Shown: positions 26,379-35,889 of the stretch, piece by piece | Numbering within the stretch: position 1 is the first letter of the stretch | Layout of the letters: every line of letters begins with the position of its first letter | NCBI GenBank assembly: GCA_946182825.1 | Contig: CAMGZH010000002.1 | Location: 1 to 64,000 of the forward strand | From: an uncultured Lachnospiraceae bacterium | Lineage (GTDB): Bacteria; Bacillota; Clostridia; Lachnospirales; Lachnospiraceae | Length of the DNA stretch: 64,000 bases | Direction of reading: 5' to 3' | Notes under the pieces: model-generated | What the model saw: only the letters and a program-made list of their open reading frames with translations | Told to the model about the DNA's origin: nothing | Database searches by the model: none | Translations under genes and position numbers: made by a program

Positions 26379-27474
26379 AAGAATGTTTCGCAAGTAAAAC
26401 CTTTACAAGACGGTCGTTATCCTCCGGCTTCATAAAGCAGAGGCGGATATAACGATCGGAGAGGAATGGGAAGGTACTGCAATCCCGGATCATCATCTTC
26501 TCCTTAATGCAACGCTCAAAGAGTGTGTGACTGTTCTCGCTATGACTTTCGATCCGAAGCAGCATAAAGTTGGCTGCCGGATAGAAGGGGGTGTACTTTC
26601 CGGATTCCCGGAAAATCTGGTAGAGGCGTTCTCTTTCGGTGGAGATCAGTTCCCGGGTTGTCCGGATATATTCTTCGTCGGAGAACATGATCTTGCCGGC
26701 CTCCTCTGCAAGGGAAGAGATCATCCAGGGGTTCTTCTTCTGATTGATCTCCTTGAGCAGATCTTCGTTACCGGTAACGGCGTAACCCAGGCGAAGTCCC
26801 GGAGCTGCATAGAACTTACTTGTTCCCCGAAGGATGATGAGGTTGTTGTAATCATCGGTCAAGGGGATGGAAGTGATCTTGTTCATCTCAGGGGCAAACT
26901 CCACATAGGTCTCGTCTACCATTACATAGATGTCATGAATCTTGCAGGCATCCAGGATCTTACGCATGTCAGCGCTGGTGATGGCAGTGGACGTAGGATT
27001 GTTTGGGTTGCAGAGCACCAGAAGGTCCACATTGTCATTTAAGTGGGCAATGAGGTCTGCAATATCCAGCTGGAAAAAGTTCTTCTCATCCAGAGGAAAA
27101 TAACTGGTACGACCTCCCTGAAGTGAGATCTCCCTCTCGTATTCCGAATAGGTAGGTCCAAGGATCAAAGCACGCTTCGGAGCTGTGATCTGAATGAACA
27201 GTGAGATCAGTTCTGTGGAACCGTTGCCCACAATGATCTTAGACGGATCAGTCTTGGCGTAGGTTGCAATGGAATCCTTCAGTTGCGTGTATTCACGGTC
27301 GGGATAGCTCTCGATGGCGTGAATATGAGCAGAAAGATCCTGCTCCAGCTTCGGGGAAATTCCCAGTGGATTTACATTGGCGGAAAAGCTTACGATTTCC
27401 TCTTTACGGATGCCATATAATTTTTCGATTTTCTCCAGGTCACTGCCATGGAAATGGTCTTTGTGTCGGATCAT
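26377..27474 (-). CDS. Class I/II PLP aminotransferase, CobD/HisC-like
   Basis: A 365-residue fold-type I PLP enzyme. The N-terminal HGSD and FSANVNPLGISP resemble L-threonine-O-3-phosphate decarboxylase (CobD), while the length and NPNNPTS, DETYVEFA and GTSKFYAAPGLRLGY (PLP Lys220) motifs are shared with histidinol-phosphate aminotransferase. CobD-like is favoured by the SxNxNPLG motif, but no cobalamin or histidine genes are nearby, so the substrate is open. A GGAGGG site precedes the ATG on the minus strand. It is divergent from the DUF5717-like operon, with overlapping promoters between them. Confidence 0.8.
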   Translation of the reverse strand: MIRHKDHFHGSDLEKIEKLYGIRKEEIVSFSANVNPLGISPKLEQDLSAHIHAIESYPDREYTQLKDSIATYAKTDPSKIIVGNGSTELISLFIQITAPKRALILGPTYSEYEREISLQGGRTSYFPLDEKNFFQLDIADLIAHLNDNVDLLVLCNPNNPTSTAITSADMRKILDACKIHDIYVMVDETYVEFAPEMNKITSIPLTDDYNNLIILRGTSKFYAAPGLRLGYAVTGNEDLLKEINQKKNPWMISSLAEEAGKIMFSDEEYIRTTRELISTERERLYQIFRESGKYTPFYPAANFMLLRIESHSENSHTLFERCIKEKMMIRDCSTFPFLSDRYIRLCFMKPEDNDRLVKVLLAKHS

Positions 27475-27494
27475 ACTCCCTCCAAGTCAAATGA

Positions 27495-27523
27495 TTGATT
27501 AAAGCCGATAAAACGTTTATAAT
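27495..27523 (+). promoter_or_regulatory. Sigma-A promoter for the DUF5717-like operon
   Basis: TTGATT (27495-27500), 17 bp, consensus TATAAT (27518-27523); the predicted start is near 27530. Confidence 0.8.
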
Positions 27524-27525
27524 TT

Positions 27526-27553
27526 ATTATAGCTTTTTATGTCTAAATTGCAA
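27526..27553 (-). promoter_or_regulatory. Candidate divergent promoter for the CobD/HisC-like gene
   Basis: On the minus strand TTGCAA (27553-27548), 16 bp, TATAAT (27531-27526). Its -10 lies 2 bp from the plus-strand -10, so the two promoters probably compete. Confidence 0.5.
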
Positions 27554-27594
27554 TGACAAGGCCGTCAATATGGAATAGAAGGGCAGGAGTTTTT

Positions 27595-30500
27595 TTGCGT
27601 AAGAGGATCTACAGAATATCAGAAGACCGGTTTGACGACGTTTTATACGGAATTGAATTTGATCGGGATGAAGTGCATATCGAGATTGGACAGGGACAGC
27701 AGGCCAGCGGTTCTTTTTTGATCAAGGCAGAAGAGGGCGGTTCTTTACGGGGAATCGTTTATTCGTCAAACCCGTATATCACTGTGGAGAATCCGGATTT
27801 TGACAGTGCATCCGTAACGATCCGTTTTACGGCGGCCACAGAGAATTTTCTCCCGGGAGAGAGGCTGACAGGTGTTTTCCATGTGGTTTGTGCCGGACAG
27901 ACAGCGGAGCTTCCGGTGGAGATCCTTGTTTCTGAGACCACGGGAAGAGTCGGTTCCTTTGATTTTGGCGGACTTTCTGATTTTGCGAAGCTTGCAAGGG
28001 AGAAAAGCCGGGACGCTCTTTCACTTTTTTCTTCTGCTGACTTTTTGGAGTTTTTGAAGCATGTGGCACCGGAGCACATTCTTCTATATCGTTCTCTTTT
28101 GTCCTCTGTCGGGGCAACCTACGAGAGTATGGAGCATTTTCTTTCCCGGGCAGGCGTTAAGGAAGAGGTCAAGCTTCATGTGTTTCCGGGGCAGACGGTG
28201 TTCTATCATATTACCGAGAATCTCAAAGAGAAGATCAATATTACGCGTAACACCTGGGGATTTTTCCATGTGAAGGCAACCGTTCTGGAAGAAGACGGTT
28301 TCCTTACCCTTGAATCCTCCGATATTTCGCCGGATTTTTTCATGGGACAGAGCATGGAGCTTTCCTACTATATTCACGCAGACCGTCTGCATGAGGGAAT
28401 GAACTGTTCCACCATTAGCTTTGACGGACCGGGCTTCCACGAGAAGCTTACCATCATGGCTTCCACCTATGCGAAGGATGAGAGGCATAACCAGAAGACT
28501 TTGGCGCAGAAGGCAGAGAAGGTTCGCCTTGTAAGCAATTACCTGTCCTTTCGGTTGAATCAGATGACCATGGGAGACTGGAGCGATGATGTAATCAGCT
28601 CCATGAACAAACGTCTGGTGGAGGATCCGTCTGAATTGTTTGCCCAGCTTTATAAGGCCCAGGCTCTGATTGTTTCCGGTCGCAGACAGGAGGGGCTTTG
28701 GATCATTTCCGATCTGAAGAAGATCATCGAAGACAAGAGTAGCTTTGAATGGGCTTACCTTCTGTATCTTTGTACGCTAATCGAGCCGGAGGTAAGCTAT
28801 GTGGACCGTTTGACCGGCGAGATCGAAGGAATCTTTCGGCAGCATCCGGAGGACATGCGTCTGTTCTGGTTCCTTTTGTTCCTTCGGGTGGAATATCTGA
28901 CGGACACAAGACGGAAGCTGAAGGATATCTGGCAGTGGATCCGCAGCGGGATCGATTCTCCGATCCTGTATGTGGAGGCTTTGGATGGGCTGAGACAGGA
29001 TCCCTTCCTTCTTCGGCAGCTGGATCCCATCAGTCTTCGGGTGCTTTGGTTTGGTGTGCGTCGCAACGCGATTTCTGAGAACCTTGCGATCCAGATTCCC
29101 AAATGTCTGGTGCAGGAGCGGGTCTTCTCAAGAAGCATCTTTACCTTTGTGACAAGTCTATACGAACGGATGCCCTCGGAGGATCTGTTGGATGAGATTC
29201 TGTCCTACCTGCTTCGCTGTCGTTGCCTTGGAGAACCTTTTGCAAAATGGTACCTTCTCGGTATCGAAAAGGAAAAGAAACTCAGTGGTCTTTTCGAAGC
29301 CTATCTGTATTGCCTGAAGGAGTCGGATACTCAGAAGCTTCCAAGACTGCTTTTGATGTATTTTTCCTATGAGAACCGGCTTCCTTATGACAGGAGAGCG
29401 TTTTTATACGCCAATGTTGTGATCTATAAGGCACAGCATCCCAAGATCTATGAGGCCTATCAGAAGCAGATGGAGCGCTTTGCCTTAGAACAGATGCATC
29501 AGTTGCGTATGGATGATAATCTGGCTATTTTATATCAGGATCTGATCAGCCGGGGCTTTATCGACGAAGAGGAGTCCAGTAATTTCGGGCAGCTTTTCTT
29601 TGTTAAGAAGCTGATCTGCCTGAAGGAAGTCAAGGGAAGGCTCTATGTATTTGATGAGAGATTCCAGGAGCCCCAGGTGGTGGAGTTAAAGGATCATACC
29701 GCTTATGTATCCGCTTCCACACCGAATCTTCGGTTTGTTCTGGATACTGGAAGCGGTATCCTTTGTGGAGAGGATGACTTTTATCTGGAGCCTTTGCTTT
29801 CCGGCGAGGAGAATTACAACCGTCTTCGTAGTCTGGCAAAGGATGATTACAATTACTTCCTTCACGATCTTTGCGACAAGAAAAAGGAAGAGGATTTCTC
29901 TTTGGGAGATATTACCTCTATCTTTTCCTTCTTCAAGGATCAAAGGTTATCAAAGGAATTTGTGGATCAGTATGTTCCGCTTTTTATCCGTGTCCTGAAG
30001 AAGTATCAGAAGTTAGAGGAGATCGCTCCCCAGATCATGGCGATGGATCCGGTGAAGTCCTCTCTTGTTCTGCGACTTGAGATCGTGGAACAGCTCATTA
30101 CCCATGACCGGTTTGATAAGGCGCTTAAGATCCTGCGGCAGATCAACGGTCTTGCGGTACCGATGAATCTTCTGCTTCGTCTTGTCAGCGGTTCCATCAA
30201 ACGGGTCCGGGAAGTGGATGATTTCCTTGTGAAGCTGGCAGCCTACCTGTTGGATCATTTTCTTTCCGATGAGCAGCTGCTGGAGTATCTGACGACCTAC
30301 TATACCGGTCCGACCAGGACTATGATTACGGTTTTTCAGTATGCGCTGGCGCGGCAGCTCCATGTGCATGACCTGTGCGAACGAATCCTGATTCAGATGA
30401 TCTACGAAGGCAGTTACTACGATAAGGCGCCGGAGATCTTCTCTATGTATCGCAAGGGGAATGTGAATCGTATGCTTCAGGAGGCATATCTGACCTATTC

Positions 30501-31131
30501 CTGCCGCCTGTATCTGCTTTCCGATCAGAAGCTTTCAGAGGATGTGATCGAAATGCTCAGTGAACTTTTACGACGGGGCATTCATCTGAATGACACCTGT
30601 CGGGTTGCTCTGATGAAGCATCTGGCAGGAAAGGGACATCTTGAGGATAGGGAGGAGTATCGTCTTCTCTCCGAACTTTTGCGAGAGAGTGTGCTTCGCG
30701 GTCAGTATTTTTCTTTCTATCGCCAGATAGATCCGGAACTGGTGGTACATTATCACCTCTATGACAGACTGTTTGCTGAGTACCACGGCAAACGGGGACT
30801 TCGACTGCAGATCCTGGTGCAGAGGGACGGAAAGGAAGAGGAGACCCTGGAACTTACCGAGATGTATGACGGTGTCTATGTCCGGGACTTTGTATTGTTC
30901 TTTGGTGAATCCATAAAATATAAGATCGTTACAGCCGATGACCATGAGATTTTACAGGAAGATACCATGGTATATATGGATGTGATCGATCACGGAAAGG
31001 GAAGTCGTTACGGAAGGATCAATCGAATGGAAAGTGATCTTTTATATCAGAACAACCAGCAGCTTGTGAAGGAAATGCAGGAGTACCACATGCTTGACTC
31101 GGCTGTCCGGGAGCTGTTTCCGGTTTTATAG
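27595..31131 (+). CDS. DUF5717-like giant cytosolic protein, first gene of an uncharacterised operon
   Basis: About 1,178 residues, no signal peptide and no membrane helix. An N-terminal beta-sandwich (about 15-125: EFDRDEVHIEIG, GIVYSSNPYITVE, VHVVCAGQ-like strands) is followed by a helical segment (SADFLEFLKHVAPEH), a second beta domain (about 190-280) and then a long helical-repeat region (about 290-620 and again from 700) with TPR/HAT-like helix pairs such as DPSELFAQLYKAQALIVSGRRQEGLW. A beta insertion lies near 620-700, and another beta domain closes the protein (LRLQILVQRDGKEEETLELTEMYDGVYV split across strands). I recall this as DUF5717 of Lachnospiraceae; that name is from memory. 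The TTG start at 27595 has a GCAGGAG site 6 bp upstream; the ATG at 27553 lacks one. Function unknown. Confidence 0.85.
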   Translation: MRKRIYRISEDRFDDVLYGIEFDRDEVHIEIGQGQQASGSFLIKAEEGGSLRGIVYSSNPYITVENPDFDSASVTIRFTAATENFLPGERLTGVFHVVCAGQTAELPVEILVSETTGRVGSFDFGGLSDFAKLAREKSRDALSLFSSADFLEFLKHVAPEHILLYRSLLSSVGATYESMEHFLSRAGVKEEVKLHVFPGQTVFYHITENLKEKINITRNTWGFFHVKATVLEEDGFLTLESSDISPDFFMGQSMELSYYIHADRLHEGMNCSTISFDGPGFHEKLTIMASTYAKDERHNQKTLAQKAEKVRLVSNYLSFRLNQMTMGDWSDDVISSMNKRLVEDPSELFAQLYKAQALIVSGRRQEGLWIISDLKKIIEDKSSFEWAYLLYLCTLIEPEVSYVDRLTGEIEGIFRQHPEDMRLFWFLLFLRVEYLTDTRRKLKDIWQWIRSGIDSPILYVEALDGLRQDPFLLRQLDPISLRVLWFGVRRNAISENLAIQIPKCLVQERVFSRSIFTFVTSLYERMPSEDLLDEILSYLLRCRCLGEPFAKWYLLGIEKEKKLSGLFEAYLYCLKESDTQKLPRLLLMYFSYENRLPYDRRAFLYANVVIYKAQHPKIYEAYQKQMERFALEQMHQLRMDDNLAILYQDLISRGFIDEEESSNFGQLFFVKKLICLKEVKGRLYVFDERFQEPQVVELKDHTAYVSASTPNLRFVLDTGSGILCGEDDFYLEPLLSGEENYNRLRSLAKDDYNYFLHDLCDKKKEEDFSLGDITSIFSFFKDQRLSKEFVDQYVPLFIRVLKKYQKLEEIAPQIMAMDPVKSSLVLRLEIVEQLITHDRFDKALKILRQINGLAVPMNLLLRLVSGSIKRVREVDDFLVKLAAYLLDHFLSDEQLLEYLTTYYTGPTRTMITVFQYALARQLHVHDLCERILIQMIYEGSYYDKAPEIFSMYRKGNVNRMLQEAYLTYSCRLYLLSDQKLSEDVIEMLSELLRRGIHLNDTCRVALMKHLAGKGHLEDREEYRLLSELLRESVLRGQYFSFYRQIDPELVVHYHLYDRLFAEYHGKRGLRLQILVQRDGKEEETLELTEMYDGVYVRDFVLFFGESIKYKIVTADDHEILQEDTMVYMDVIDHGKGSRYGRINRMESDLLYQNNQQLVKEMQEYHMLDSAVRELFPVL

Positions 31132-31140
31132 GATGTAATT

Positions 31141-32382
31141 ATGGGAGATATGAGAAATTCAGGAATATATTTCGGAATCGATCTGTGCAGGGATCATGTG
31201 GTCTTGAGTTATTACTCTGAGAGCATGACAGAGCCGGGAACCTTTTCCACGGTGATGGGAGAGGACAATTATTGTATTCCTCTGGCTTTGGCAAAGCGGC
31301 ACGGGATCGGTCAGTGGTTTTTTGGTGAGGATGCCAAAAAGAAAGCAGCCGTCCACGAGGCGGAACTGGTGGAAAATTTATGGGATAAGGCACTGAGTCA
31401 GAATAAGGTCCTTTTGGATCAGCAGATGTATCAGGGTGAGGAACTGTTGTTTATCTATCTTAACCGTCTCCTTGTGATGGCGCAGCAGATGTATTCCAGC
31501 CTTGCCCTTGCAAAGCTTGTGATCGCTCTGCCTCAGGTTACCATGGAAGCAGTGGAGCTTTTGACCGGGGTTACGTCCCGGCTGGGGATCCGTTCCAAGG
31601 ACCTGATCGTTGTCGATCACCGCGAGACCTTTTATTACTATGTTCTGAAGCAGGATTCCAGAGTGTTTCTCCATGATGTGATGCTCTACGATTATTCCGG
31701 CACCAAGTTGCACAACTGCCTGCTGAAGCGTAACATAAGAACGACGCCCCAGCTGATCACCCTGGAAGAGGGGGAACGAAAGCTTTTGGGAGAAAAGCCG
31801 GATGCGGAATTTGACCAGATCCTGCAAAAGGATTTTGAGGGTCAGACCATCTCGGCGGTATATCTGACAGGAGATGGCTTTGACGGAGAATGGATGAAAC
31901 ATTCCCTCGGGACGCTTTGCCGCGGCCGACGTGTTTTCCTTGGCAAGAATCTGTATTCCAAGGGAGCATGCTATGCGGGCTATATCAAGGACGGCAATGA
32001 GAAGTGGCCCTATACCTATATTGGAGACAATGAACTGAAGCTGAACGTGTCCCTTAAGGTCCTTTCCTCAAACCATATGGAGTTTGTGAATCTGATCTCA
32101 GCAGGAGAAAGCTGGTATGAGGAGAAGGGGGAATGTGAGGTCATCCTTGACGGAAGCCCGGAGTTTGAATGCTGGATCCAGCGACCGGAAAGCCGGAGGG
32201 CGACGGTCGAAGTTTTAGAGTTAAACGATCTTCCGAAACGGGAGAACCGGCTGACAAGGCTACGTATTACGGCGACCCCTCTTTCCGATAAGGAGGTTCG
32301 GCTGACGATCCGTGACCTTGGGTTTGGCGAGCTTGCCAAAAGCGCAGGCAAAATTTGGGAACATACCATTGGTATCGCATAA
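31141..32382 (+). CDS. Degenerate Hsp70-like protein (DUF5716-like)
   Basis: A 413-residue cytosolic protein that can be aligned by eye with the DnaK encoded at 687. Phosphate-1 region: FGIDLCRDHV (residues 11-20) against GIDLGTTNS. Next, LVIALPQVTMEAVELLTG matches the [16 protein letters not shown] helix. Phosphate-2 region: YDYSGTKL (183-190) against YDLGGGTF. Adenosine region: YLTGDGFDGEW (241-251) against LVGGSTRIP. The last ~110 residues resemble the beta substrate-binding domain: LNDLPKRENRLTRLRITATP against [20 protein letters not shown]. Key phosphate-loop Gly/Thr residues are changed, subdomain IIB is much shortened and the helical lid is missing. Probable pseudo-chaperone or scaffold. 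I recall the family as DUF5716. It follows the DUF5717-like gene by 9 bp. Confidence 0.82.
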   Translation: MGDMRNSGIYFGIDLCRDHVVLSYYSESMTEPGTFSTVMGEDNYCIPLALAKRHGIGQWFFGEDAKKKAAVHEAELVENLWDKALSQNKVLLDQQMYQGEELLFIYLNRLLVMAQQMYSSLALAKLVIALPQVTMEAVELLTGVTSRLGIRSKDLIVVDHRETFYYYVLKQDSRVFLHDVMLYDYSGTKLHNCLLKRNIRTTPQLITLEEGERKLLGEKPDAEFDQILQKDFEGQTISAVYLTGDGFDGEWMKHSLGTLCRGRRVFLGKNLYSKGACYAGYIKDGNEKWPYTYIGDNELKLNVSLKVLSSNHMEFVNLISAGESWYEEKGECEVILDGSPEFECWIQRPESRRATVEVLELNDLPKRENRLTRLRITATPLSDKEVRLTIRDLGFGELAKSAGKIWEHTIGIA

Positions 32383-32396
32383 GGTAGGAGTAAGAA

Positions 32397-33221
32397 ATGG
32401 GAGAATTAATTCTTTGTCAGCATCCGATCGCTGCCAATCCTTATTATATTGATGCCTTATCCCTTAACATCTATTCTCTTGAAGAGTTGAGCTATTATAT
32501 CTATCACAATGTGGATCTGATGGAAGAGGAATTCTTTGGAGAGGATCTGATCACCTGGATCAGGGAAGAGGTAAAGGATGAACCGTTGGCAGAGGAACTT
32601 GCAAAGCTTAACAGAGAAGGGGCTTCCCTTCAGATCTTAACAGCAAAGGTCCTTACGTCCAACGCCTACCTGACGCAGGTGGAGATCAAGGAAACGGTGG
32701 CGGCGGTATCGGAATACGCGGGTCTGGGCAAAAGTGCCAGAAGGAAAAAGCGGGCGGATGCCCTGATGCAGAAGGGGCGTCTGACGGATGCAATCTATGC
32801 TTATGAGGATCTTTTGCTGGATGATGAGACTCCTCGCTTGTTAAAAGGGGATGTCTGTCATAACATCGGAAGTGCTTATGCCAGGCTGTTCTTTTTCCAT
32901 GAGGCAGCCGAATATTTTGAATCGGCATATCAGAAGAATAACCGAACCACCAGTCTTATGAGCATGTTTTACGCTCTCTGGTGCGACGGGGATGAGGAAG
33001 GCTTCAAGGAAAAGGCAGAGGAATATCATCTGCCCCGGGGGAATGCAGAGTCCATCAAAAAGATCTATTCTGCAGCCATCCATTCCGATGAGGTGCGTAA
33101 CTTTAATGAGAGCCTTTTTAACCTCAAACAGAATGAGACAGATCCACAGGCTTTTGAAAAGGCCTTGAATAGTATTGTAAGTGACTGGAAGAGAGACTAT
33201 AATCGTCTATGCAGAGTTTAG
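32397..33221 (+). CDS. Uncharacterised helical-repeat (TPR-like) protein of the DUF5716/5717 operon
   Basis: 274 residues, soluble, predicted mostly helical. The middle has a TPR-like pair: ADALMQKGRLTDAIYAYEDLLL and GDVCHNIGSAYARLFFFHEAAEYFESAY split into helix A/B units (about residues 120-185). The N-terminal 100 residues (ALSLNIYSLEELSYYIYHNVDLM) are conserved-looking and acidic but not recognisable to me. GTAGGAG lies 9 bp before the ATG. Its position 14 bp after the Hsp70-like gene suggests it acts with that protein, as TPR proteins often do with Hsp70s; this is inference. Confidence 0.75.
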   Translation: MGELILCQHPIAANPYYIDALSLNIYSLEELSYYIYHNVDLMEEEFFGEDLITWIREEVKDEPLAEELAKLNREGASLQILTAKVLTSNAYLTQVEIKETVAAVSEYAGLGKSARRKKRADALMQKGRLTDAIYAYEDLLLDDETPRLLKGDVCHNIGSAYARLFFFHEAAEYFESAYQKNNRTTSLMSMFYALWCDGDEEGFKEKAEEYHLPRGNAESIKKIYSAAIHSDEVRNFNESLFNLKQNETDPQAFEKALNSIVSDWKRDYNRLCRV

Positions 33222-33224
33222 CCT

Positions 33225-34421
33225 ATGATGTTTTTTAAAAAGAAAAAGACGGATGATGCCCAGGAAGCCTCCTTTGAGCGCGTGATCGAGCGGATCAAGG
33301 AGATCGATGACTGGGAGAATCCAAAGAAGATCGAACATTATATTTTAGATTCCTGCGAGCAGATCATCTCCGGTACCAAGGAGATCGAAGCGGAGAAGGC
33401 AGAGTATCGTGTCCTTACGAAATATCTTCAGGATATCAGGACGCTTTCCAATCTTCGTCCGGAGCAGGAGAAGGACATCCGTAAAGCGGCGGCGGCCATT
33501 GACAAGGCACGCAGGTCGAAGGATGCTTTCCTTAATGCGCCCAAAGCCATCTCGGATGATGCATTTCATATCTGCGAACTGTATGAGGATGAAATGCCCC
33601 GGGAGATCCTTCGTATGAAGGAGAATGAACGATATCAGGCGAGGGTTCAGAAGGAGATGCATTCCCTTGAGGCGGAAAAGGGTAGCATTATGCTGGATCG
33701 GGATGATGCCATTGCTGCAAGGCGTAATTCCCGCAATATTTCCATACTGGTTCTTGTTATGTTTGCCTCTATTATGGTGCTTTTACTTGTTCTAAAAGAG
33801 GGATTGGGGATTGACACGGACAAGTACTTTGGGCTATTTTTGTTAATTGCGGCACTCCTGTCTCTGCTTTTGTTCTTATGGCAGAGTAACAGTACCAGGC
33901 AGAAACGCAAATTAACCAGGCAGTTGAACAAGACGATCGAACTTTTGAATGTCTGCAGAATGAAGTATGCCAACGTTACAAGGGCGATTTTGTCACAGCA
34001 GAAGCGTTATCATGTCCGCAGCGCCCATGAACTGGAATATCAGTTTGTGGAATATCAGAATCTACTGGACCGTCGGAAGAAGTTTGAGCAGGATGACGAA
34101 GATCTCTCCTACTGGAACGGTTATTTGATGCGTCTTCTCGGCCCCCTTGGTTTATATGATTCCAAGATCTGGCTGGGACAGGCGGCGGCTCTGGTACATG
34201 AAGAGGATATGGTAGAGGTGAACCATAATCTGGTGGTACGGCGTCAGGCCGTAAGAGAGAGAATCCGGGAGAATACAGCATCGGTGAAAAGCGATCGGGA
34301 TGAAATCGACCGGATGATGAGAGAACATGACTATTATGTCCCGGAGATCCGGGAAATTATAGCATCCGTAGATAAACTCTGCGGATTAAGATCAAAGAAA
34401 GAGGAAGAAAACAATGAGTAA
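33225..34421 (+). CDS. Two-TM coiled-coil membrane protein of the DUF5716/5717 operon
   Basis: 398 residues. A charged, helical N-terminal half (1-170, with likely coiled coil) precedes two membrane helices (about 172-190 and 201-219) separated by a short loop ([12 protein letters not shown]), and a second long coiled-coil region (about 220-398, rich in RQ/EK heptads and ending KKEEENNE). Both ends should face the cytosol. It could be the membrane anchor for the three soluble proteins upstream. The start is the first of two adjacent ATGs, 3 bp after the previous stop. The stop overlaps the gltX start by 8 bp, which ties gltX translation to this operon. No family recognised. Confidence 0.75.
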   Translation: MMFFKKKKTDDAQEASFERVIERIKEIDDWENPKKIEHYILDSCEQIISGTKEIEAEKAEYRVLTKYLQDIRTLSNLRPEQEKDIRKAAAAIDKARRSKDAFLNAPKAISDDAFHICELYEDEMPREILRMKENERYQARVQKEMHSLEAEKGSIMLDRDDAIAARRNSRNISILVLVMFASIMVLLLVLKEGLGIDTDKYFGLFLLIAALLSLLLFLWQSNSTRQKRKLTRQLNKTIELLNVCRMKYANVTRAILSQQKRYHVRSAHELEYQFVEYQNLLDRRKKFEQDDEDLSYWNGYLMRLLGPLGLYDSKIWLGQAAALVHEEDMVEVNHNLVVRRQAVRERIRENTASVKSDRDEIDRMMREHDYYVPEIREIIASVDKLCGLRSKKEEENNE

Positions 34422-35886
34422 GATCAGAACAAGATTCGCACCAAGTCCAACAGGAAGAATGCACGTAGGTAATCTTCGTACAGCTCTTTATGCTTATCTG
34501 ATCACAAAGCATGAAGGCGGCGATTTTATTTTACGTATTGAGGATACAGACCAGGAGCGTCTTGTAGAAGGAGCCGTTGATATCATTTACCGTACCTTAA
34601 AGGAAACCGGCCTTGTTCATGATGAGGGTCCGGATAAGGATGGTGGCTGTGGTCCTTATGTCCAGAGTGAAAGACAGGAGAAGGGACTTTACCTTGAGTA
34701 TGCCAAGAAGCTGGTAGAGAAGGGTGAGGCATATTACTGCTTCTGTACACCGGAGCGTCTTGAGAGCATCAAGCAGGAAGTTGTCGGAGAGGATGGCGAG
34801 AAGAAAGTCATTGCCATCTATGACAAGCACTGCCTTTCCTTATCCAAGGAAGAGGTAGAGAAGAATCTTGCAGCAGGTATGCCTTATGTTATTCGTCAGA
34901 ATAACCCGCGTACCGGTAAGACGACCTTTGAGGATGAGATCTATGGCGATATTACCGTTGATAATTCTGAGCTGGATGATATGATCCTGATCAAGTCTGA
35001 CGGATATCCGACGTATAACTTTGCGAACGTGGTAGATGACCATCTTATGGGGATCACACACGTTGTTCGAGGCAATGAGTACCTTTCTTCTTCTCCAAAG
35101 TATAACCGCCTGTATGAGGCCTTTGGCTGGGAGGTTCCAAAGTATATCCATTGTCCTCTGATCACAAACGAAGAGCACCAGAAGCTTTCCAAGAGAAGCG
35201 GTCACTCTTCTTTTGAGGATCTTGTGGAGCAGGGATATCTTACAGATGCTATCGTTAACTTCGTTGCTCTTCTCGGATGGAGCCCGGAGAACAACCAGGA
35301 GATCATGTCATTAGATGAACTGATTGCGAACTTTGATTATCATCACATCAGCAAGTCTCCGGCTGTTTTCGACACCGTTAAGCTCAAGTGGATGAACGGT
35401 GAGTACATGAAGAAGATGGATCCTAAGGTATTCTACGAGAAGGCACTTCCATATATCAATGAAGTTGTTACTCGTGATTGCGATAAGGAGAAGATCGCTG
35501 GTCTGGTTCAGACCCGAATCGAGATCTTCCCTGACATTAAGGATCAGATCGATTTCTTCCAGGAAGTTCCTGAATATGATGTGGCAATGTACGCACATAA
35601 GAAGATGAAGACGACCCCTGAGAGCTCCCTTGCTCTTTTACAGGAGGTTCTTCCAATCTTAGAGAATACAGATGATTTCTCCAATGATAACCTCTTTGCG
35701 GTACTGAAGGCTTTCGCCACCGAAAAGGAGTACAAGGTCGGTTACGTTATGTGGCCGATTCGTACAGCTGTTTCCGGTAAGCAGATGACACCGGGTGGCG
35801 CTACCGAGATCATGGAAATCCTCGGTAAGGAAGAGTCTTTGGCTCGTCTTAAGAAGGGAATTGAGAAGCTTTCAAAGGAGGCGTAG
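34414..35886 (+). CDS. gltX: Glutamyl-tRNA synthetase GltX
   Basis: Charges tRNA-Glu (and, in organisms with GatCAB, tRNA-Gln) with glutamate. The 490-residue class I synthetase has the HIGH-type motif as [13 protein letters not shown] near residue 10, RIEDTDQER, the glutamate-pocket region and the KMSKS-type motif as KLSKRSG near residue 255, followed by the helical anticodon-binding region. The ATG lies inside the end of the upstream coiled-coil gene (8-bp overlap). Codon use is strongly biased compared with the upstream four genes, in line with high expression. Confidence 0.96.
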   Translation: MSKIRTRFAPSPTGRMHVGNLRTALYAYLITKHEGGDFILRIEDTDQERLVEGAVDIIYRTLKETGLVHDEGPDKDGGCGPYVQSERQEKGLYLEYAKKLVEKGEAYYCFCTPERLESIKQEVVGEDGEKKVIAIYDKHCLSLSKEEVEKNLAAGMPYVIRQNNPRTGKTTFEDEIYGDITVDNSELDDMILIKSDGYPTYNFANVVDDHLMGITHVVRGNEYLSSSPKYNRLYEAFGWEVPKYIHCPLITNEEHQKLSKRSGHSSFEDLVEQGYLTDAIVNFVALLGWSPENNQEIMSLDELIANFDYHHISKSPAVFDTVKLKWMNGEYMKKMDPKVFYEKALPYINEVVTRDCDKEKIAGLVQTRIEIFPDIKDQIDFFQEVPEYDVAMYAHKKMKTTPESSLALLQEVLPILENTDDFSNDNLFAVLKAFATEKEYKVGYVMWPIRTAVSGKQMTPGGATEIMEILGKEESLARLKKGIEKLSKEA

Positions 35887-35889
35887 GAT

